Source of the DNA: Hathewaya histolytica
Lineage (GTDB): Bacteria > Bacillota > Clostridia > Clostridiales > Clostridiaceae
NCBI RefSeq assembly: GCF_901482605.1
Contig: NZ_LR590481.1
Location: 1,860,001-1,924,000 of the forward strand
Length of the DNA stretch: 64,000 nt
Direction of reading: 5' to 3'
Position numbers and translations under genes: made by a program. This document shows positions 59,815 through 64,000 of the stretch, piece after piece (positions within the stretch are counted from its first letter, which is position 1; every line of letters begins with the position of its first letter). Below the pieces are notes generated by a model that was given only the letters and a program-made list of their open reading frames with translations, ran no database searches and was not told where the DNA came from.

Positions 59815-61074
59815 TTATTTTTCTTTTATTATATCTGCTATTGCATCTATATTATCAAGAATTATTTCAAACTGTTCTCCATCACTCATTCTTTTTAGTC
59901 TAGCTGCATTCTCTTCTAATTCAGAATCTCCAATAACAAGTGAAAATCTACTATCTATTTTATTAGCAAATTTCATTTGTGCCTTAACGCTTCTACCCAT
60001 ATGATCACAATCACAGTTAATACCTTTTTCCCTTAGTTTATTTATAAACTTTAAAGAATATCTGCTTGCATTGTCACCCATAGAGCCTACATATAAGTCT
60101 ATATAGTTAGGTTTAGGAATTTCAATTCCCTCTTCTTCTAAGACAATTAAAAGTCTTTCCATTCCCATACCAAATCCAAAGGCTGGTGTACTCGGTCCAC
60201 CAACTTCTTCTATAAGTCCATCGTATCTTCCACCGCCACATATAGTTAATCCATCAGCATTATTTATTATTTCAAAGGCTGTTTTTGTATAATAATCTAA
60301 TCCTCTTACTATATATGGATCTACATTATACTCTATATCCAATGTATCTAAGTGTTTCTTTAAATCTTCAAAATGTTCATTACACTCTTCACATATGTAA
60401 TCTAAAATTATAGGGGCACTCTTTCCTATTTCCTTACATCTTTTTTCCTTGCAATCTAGTATTCTCATAGGGTTTTTTTCAAATCTTGTTTTACAGGTTT
60501 CACATAGTTCTTCATAATTCTCTTTTAAATATGATTTTAAAGCATCATTAAACTTACCTCTACATTTAGGACATCCTAAACTATTTATATTTAAAGATAA
60601 ATTATTCAAACCAAATTCTTTTAAAGACCTTATAGCAAGAGAAATCCCTTCTGCATCTATAGATGCTTGCTTAGACCCAAATACCTCTATACCAAATTGA
60701 TGGAAATGTCTAAGCCTTCCTTTTTGCATTTTTTCATATCTAAATGCATCCACAAAATAATACATTTTACTAGGTTGTGCATCTGCATATATACTGTTTT
60801 CAATAAAAGCTCTAGCCACTGGAGCTGTCCCTTCTGGCTTTAAAGTTAGACTTCTTCCTCCTTTATCCTCAAAAGTATACATTTCTTTTTGCACTACATC
60901 TGTTGTCTCACCTACACCTCTTTCAAAAAGCTCTGTATGTTCAAACATTGGTGTTCTTATCTCTCTCATACCATAAGTTTCTGCAACTTTTCTTAACTTC
61001 TTCTCCATATAAATCCATTTATGTGAATTATTTGGTAGTAAATCCTTTGTACCTTTTGGTGCTTTAATTGCCAT
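59815..61074 (-). CDS. hisS: Histidyl-tRNA synthetase
   Basis: A 419-residue class II enzyme charging tRNA-His. [10 protein letters not shown] at the start, motif 2 [23 protein letters not shown], HisA motifs [11 protein letters not shown] and [27 protein letters not shown], then the anticodon domain. [12 protein letters not shown] and [11 protein letters not shown] bring extra cysteine pairs in the middle insert, usual for clostridial HisRS. ATG with AGGAGG. 26 bases after hemZ. Confidence 0.97.
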   Translation of the reverse strand: MAIKAPKGTKDLLPNNSHKWIYMEKKLRKVAETYGMREIRTPMFEHTELFERGVGETTDVVQKEMYTFEDKGGRSLTLKPEGTAPVARAFIENSIYADAQPSKMYYFVDAFRYEKMQKGRLRHFHQFGIEVFGSKQASIDAEGISLAIRSLKEFGLNNLSLNINSLGCPKCRGKFNDALKSYLKENYEELCETCKTRFEKNPMRILDCKEKRCKEIGKSAPIILDYICEECNEHFEDLKKHLDTLDIEYNVDPYIVRGLDYYTKTAFEIINNADGLTICGGGRYDGLIEEVGGPSTPAFGFGMGMERLLIVLEEEGIEIPKPNYIDLYVGSMGDNASRYSLKFINKLREKGINCDCDHMGRSVKAQMKFANKIDSRFSLVIGDSELEENAARLKRMSDGEQFEIILDNIDAIADIIKEK

Positions 61075-61100
61075 TTTAACTCCTCCTATCTTATAAAATT

Positions 61101-62570
61101 TTATACGTACAAATTATCTAAAAGTTCTATCTTTTTTTCTATCATTTCATTAATTCTATTTATATATTCCTTAACATCTTTGACATTTCCAAATCTCTCA
61201 ATCTTACCACTTTCTAAATAAACAACCTTGGTTACAGCATCAGCCCCTAACGCTACAACAGTTTGTTTATCTTCCATCATTTCTATATTATATATAGACT
61301 CTTTTCCCTCTTTTGAATATCCTATATTCTCCATATTTCCAACCATATTCTTTTGCCTATACATGTAGTATGGCTTCATTTGTAAATCCTGTGCTAGAAG
61401 TTCTGTTTCTTTAAACATTAGATTTAACTCATTTTGAGTTGCTAATTCATATTTAATATTATTTATTATATTTTCATAAAGCCTTGAGGCTCTTTTTACT
61501 GATAGCCCATGGACAGTAAAACTATCTGGTTTTAGCTCTTTTATATGGGAGCAGGTTTTCTGTACATCACTTAGTTTTTCTCCAGGAAGACCTACTATTA
61601 TATCCATATTAATATCTTTAAATTGAAGTTCGCGAGCAAGTTTAAAAACTTTTAATATATCACAAGAATTATGATTTCTTCCTATAAGTTTTAATGTGTT
61701 ATCACTCATAGTTTGCGGATTTATGCTAATTCTTGTAACCTCATATTTTTTCATGGTTTCAAGCTTTTTATAAGTAATACTATCTGGTCTACCACATTCT
61801 ACAGTAACCTCTTTAACATTAAAATCTTGTATAAAAAATTTATGTATATATTTCATTAGATCCTCAAATTGATCATCATTTATAGATGTTGGAGTTCCTC
61901 CTCCAAAATAAAGTGTTTCAAGCTTTAAATTTCTTTTCTTTAAATAACTTGATATAGCTTCTATCTCTTTTTTTAAGGCATTTAAATAATCCTCTATTAT
62001 TTCTTTTTTAAAGCCAACTATAGGATTTGCTGCAAAAGAGCAATAAAGGCACCTTGTAGGACAAAAAGGCATACCAATATAAATACTTACTTTTTCATTC
62101 TTAGGTTTAATATATTTCATCTCTCTTTTAGCAACTTCTATGCATAGTTCTGCTTTTTCCTTAGATGAAATATATACATTTTTAAAGTATTTTATAATAT
62201 CTTCTTCACTAACTCCTTCTATAAGCATACTCATAGCTATTTTTGATGGTCTTATACCTATTAAAGTTCCCCAAGGCATAAACTTTCCGGTAAGTTCTTC
62301 AAAGTATTTAAAAACGCTTTTTTTAACCTCTTGCTTTAGTTTTAATTCATCTTCAAATTTAAATATTCTATCCATAGATTCTGATTTCACCATTACATAA
62401 TTTTCTTCTATTATAACTTCAAAATCTGGATTTTCATCTTGAAATACTATATTTTTAAAGGGAAGAAAAATGTTTATCATTTGATAAACATCATATCTAT
62501 AATTAAAGTCATTTAGCTTAACTCTTAATTCTACTTTACTTGTTACATCATTTTCTAAGACTCTTAACAT
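61101..62570 (-). CDS. hemZ: Radical SAM coproporphyrinogen III oxidase-like protein
   Basis: A 489-residue radical SAM enzyme. [20 protein letters not shown] carries the CxxxCxxC cluster site, with [30 protein letters not shown]-type VTVECGRPD and [11 protein letters not shown] in the order of the HemN/HemZ family. The N-terminal 150 residues precede the SAM barrel, as in HemZ. In anaerobes HemZ-type proteins may act in haem synthesis or another radical reaction; the family is not fully proven. It lies between the MBL and hisS genes in the operon. Confidence 0.85.
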   Translation of the reverse strand: MLRVLENDVTSKVELRVKLNDFNYRYDVYQMINIFLPFKNIVFQDENPDFEVIIEENYVMVKSESMDRIFKFEDELKLKQEVKKSVFKYFEELTGKFMPWGTLIGIRPSKIAMSMLIEGVSEEDIIKYFKNVYISSKEKAELCIEVAKREMKYIKPKNEKVSIYIGMPFCPTRCLYCSFAANPIVGFKKEIIEDYLNALKKEIEAISSYLKKRNLKLETLYFGGGTPTSINDDQFEDLMKYIHKFFIQDFNVKEVTVECGRPDSITYKKLETMKKYEVTRISINPQTMSDNTLKLIGRNHNSCDILKVFKLARELQFKDINMDIIVGLPGEKLSDVQKTCSHIKELKPDSFTVHGLSVKRASRLYENIINNIKYELATQNELNLMFKETELLAQDLQMKPYYMYRQKNMVGNMENIGYSKEGKESIYNIEMMEDKQTVVALGADAVTKVVYLESGKIERFGNVKDVKEYINRINEMIEKKIELLDNLYV

Positions 62571-62589
62571 ATGAATATTACTCCTAACT

Positions 62590-63207
62590 TTATAAAATAG
62601 TCTTTATAAAGGGATTTATACTTTTTTCATTTCCTATTGTAGTTTGACGCCCATGTCCAGGATATACAATGGTATCATCACTTAAAGTTAGTAATTCATT
62701 TTTTATACTTTTTAATATAGTATCTTGATTACCACCTTCTAAATCTGTTCTACCTATAGAACCATAGAATAGTGTATCTCCTGTAAATACTGAATCTTCT
62801 ATGATAAAACTCATTCCACCTGGAGTATGTCCTGGTGTCTCTATACATTCTATTTCAATGTTTCCTACCGTATATTTATCACCATGATTTAAATAAAACA
62901 CTGGCTCTTTTCCTTCTAATAATGGACCATATAAATATGCACCCCTATTAATCAATTCACTATCTCTTTCATTTATAGCTACATCTGCTTTTACTAAATT
63001 CTTCAAAAGTTCTACTCCAGAAGTGTGATCTACATGCCCGTGAGTTAAAAAAATGTATTTTATTTTAGCTCCTAACTCTTCAATACCTTTTAATATGTCA
63101 TCTACATCTCCACCTGGATCTAAAACCAAGGCCTCATTGGTATTTTCATCCATAATAATATAACAGTTAGCACCATAAATTCCTGCTACAACCCTTTTAA
63201 CTTGCAT
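62590..63207 (-). CDS. MBL-fold metallo-hydrolase, glyoxalase II-like
   Basis: A 205-residue metallo-beta-lactamase-fold enzyme: YIFLTHGHVDHTSGVELL (THxHxDH zinc site), ETPGHTPGGMSFII (His), VFTGDTLFYGSIGRTDL (Asp) and VYPGHGRQTTIGNEKSINPF (His), the complete YcbL/glyoxalase II-like pattern. The family hydrolyses thioesters such as lactoyl-glutathione or acts on other esters; clostridia mostly lack glutathione, so the substrate is open. Fixed partner of relA-dtd-hemZ in many Firmicutes. Confidence 0.88.
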   Translation of the reverse strand: MQVKRVVAGIYGANCYIIMDENTNEALVLDPGGDVDDILKGIEELGAKIKYIFLTHGHVDHTSGVELLKNLVKADVAINERDSELINRGAYLYGPLLEGKEPVFYLNHGDKYTVGNIEIECIETPGHTPGGMSFIIEDSVFTGDTLFYGSIGRTDLEGGNQDTILKSIKNELLTLSDDTIVYPGHGRQTTIGNEKSINPFIKTIL

Positions 63208-63228
63208 ATATACCCCTCCTAAAAAATC

Positions 63229-63678
63229 TTAGAAATTCTTCTTACTATCTAATAAAATAGTTACAGGACCTGAATTTTCAATGCTTACTTTCATATCAGC
63301 ACCAAAAACTCCATTCTCCACTTTAGAGATACATTCCTTACATAGTTTTATAAACTCACTGTATAAGACTTCTGCTTCTTCCCCACCTAATGCCTGCATA
63401 AAATTAGGTCTTCTTCCCTTTCTACAGTCACCGTAAAGAGTAAATTGAGAAACTATTAAAAGTTCTCCCCCCACATCTAACAATGATTTATTAAGTTTAC
63501 CCTCTTCATCTTCAAAAATACGTAGGTTAATTATTTTATCTCTAAGATATATAGCATCTTCTAATGTATCTTCTTTTGATATTCCTAAAAGCACATTAAA
63601 TCCTTCTGCTATTTCACCAACAATTTCTCCATCTACGACCACATTAGAAGATGTAACTTTTTGTACTACAGCTCTCAT
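63229..63678 (-). CDS. dtd: D-aminoacyl-tRNA deacylase
   Basis: A 149-residue Dtd1-type enzyme that frees tRNA from D-amino acids and glycine mischarged on tRNA-Ala. [13 protein letters not shown] at the start, the [15 protein letters not shown] active-site motif and the [12 protein letters not shown] motif with the Gly-cis-Pro dipeptide are all present. It is 15 bases after relA. Ribosome site AGAGAGGTG. Confidence 0.96.
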   Translation of the reverse strand: MRAVVQKVTSSNVVVDGEIVGEIAEGFNVLLGISKEDTLEDAIYLRDKIINLRIFEDEEGKLNKSLLDVGGELLIVSQFTLYGDCRKGRRPNFMQALGGEEAEVLYSEFIKLCKECISKVENGVFGADMKVSIENSGPVTILLDSKKNF

Positions 63679-63693
63679 AAATACACCTCTCTA

Positions 63694-64000
63694 TTATCCA
63701 TTTACCCTATTAATTTCTATTACTCCATCTAACTTTCTAAACTTCTTCTTTAACTCTTTTAATGTTTCTATAGTTTTTATTTTAACCTTTAAATTTATTA
63801 AAGCAAATCCACTATCATAACTATTACCATTTATGGAGCACATATATATTTTATTCTGAGTTAAAAGTTGAACTACATCTGCAATCATACCTTCTCTATC
63901 ATTACATTTTATACAAAGCTCACATATAAACTCAGAACCTTTAATATTTTCCCAAGTTATTTCTATTATCTTTTCTTTTTCTTCCTTAACTAAATTTTCA
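63694..64000 (-). CDS. relA: RelA/SpoT (p)ppGpp synthetase/hydrolase, C-terminal part
   Basis: The minus-strand frame enters at the right edge and runs to a stop at 63694, about 102 residues. After the linker EITWENIKGSEFICELCIKCN it reads DREGMIADVVQLLTQNKIYM, then FALINLKVKIKTIETLKEL and the end IEINRVNG: the ACT regulatory domain of long RSH proteins. The catalytic HD and synthetase domains lie beyond the window. The ATG at 63888 is internal and not a start. Head of the relA-dtd-MBL-hemZ-hisS-aspS operon. Confidence 0.9.
   Translation of the reverse strand, partial: ENLVKEEKEKIIEITWENIKGSEFICELCIKCNDREGMIADVVQLLTQNKIYMCSINGNSYDSGFALINLKVKIKTIETLKELKKKFRKLDGVIEINRVNG

Noticed and set aside
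1-64000. Prophage, insertion sequence, transposase or integron
   Set aside because: No transposase, integrase, terminal repeats or phage structural genes were seen anywhere; the gene loss at 3-5.4 kb shows no mobile element ends.

Overview
The window is AT-rich, densely coded DNA from a low-GC, spore-forming anaerobic Firmicute, most likely Clostridium sensu stricto; I do not assign a species. The grounds are strong AGGAGG ribosome sites, frequent UUG starts, a ytrH/ytrI-like sporulation pair, rubrerythrin and peroxiredoxin for an anaerobe's oxygen defence, an agr quorum-sensing locus, a class I PurE without a neighbouring purK, and RNA regulators typical of Clostridia (guanine, lysine and T-box leaders).

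Layout. 1-5.4 kb is an accessory patch: the end of a PHP-domain gene, a membrane-anchored L7/L12-domain protein, a small P-loop kinase, membrane proteins, acetyltransferases, and a run of broken genes (three GNAT fragments, an S51 peptidase with a stop, a truncated Nudix protein). 5.5-9.4 kb is a heterodimeric multidrug ABC exporter behind a 35-codon leader ORF and two tandem hairpins that can pair alternatively, resembling the bmrB-bmrCD attenuator of Bacillus subtilis. 9.5-12.9 kb holds pepP, a TSUP permease and a DUF523/DUF1722 protein. 13-24.4 kb is purine synthesis: purL, then promoter, guanine riboswitch and purE-C-F-M-N-H-D. 24.6-34.9 kb has a cyclophilin lipoprotein, rubrerythrin, an LPXTG surface protein, peroxiredoxin, cobalamin adenosyltransferase, a PHP phosphatase, cardiolipin synthase, a cold-shock protein, a putative exporter, a flavin reductase and cysE with its T-box leader.

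35-43 kb has a ten-repeat WG protein, methylglyoxal synthase, lrgAB, a predicted small RNA carrying seven ACAAAAG motifs, an HD hydrolase, a polysaccharide deacetylase, a glycolipid-type glycosyltransferase, ytrI/ytrH and tRNA-Trp. 43-51 kb has a small unknown ORF, a lysine riboswitch in front of an NhaC-family transporter (so probably a lysine transporter), an rbsK-rbsR pair with its operator, a DUF5714 protein and agrB-agrD with a sensor that appears split into two ORFs and no response regulator in view. 51-64 kb has a HAD phosphatase, a long glutamine synthetase, a metal/cobalamin binding lipoprotein, a two-part Thr/Ser exporter, pssA, an AbrB-type regulator, and the operon relA-dtd-MBL-hemZ-hisS-aspS.

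The points most worth following are the ACAAAAG-repeat RNA, the exporter attenuator, and a matching 20-base element made of 11-bp-phased direct repeats found upstream of only two genes in the window, both for membrane lipid synthesis (the glycosyltransferase and pssA). Coordinates of starts were adjusted by ribosome-site spacing where the longest ORF was implausible. All functional names are by reading motifs; no database search was run.
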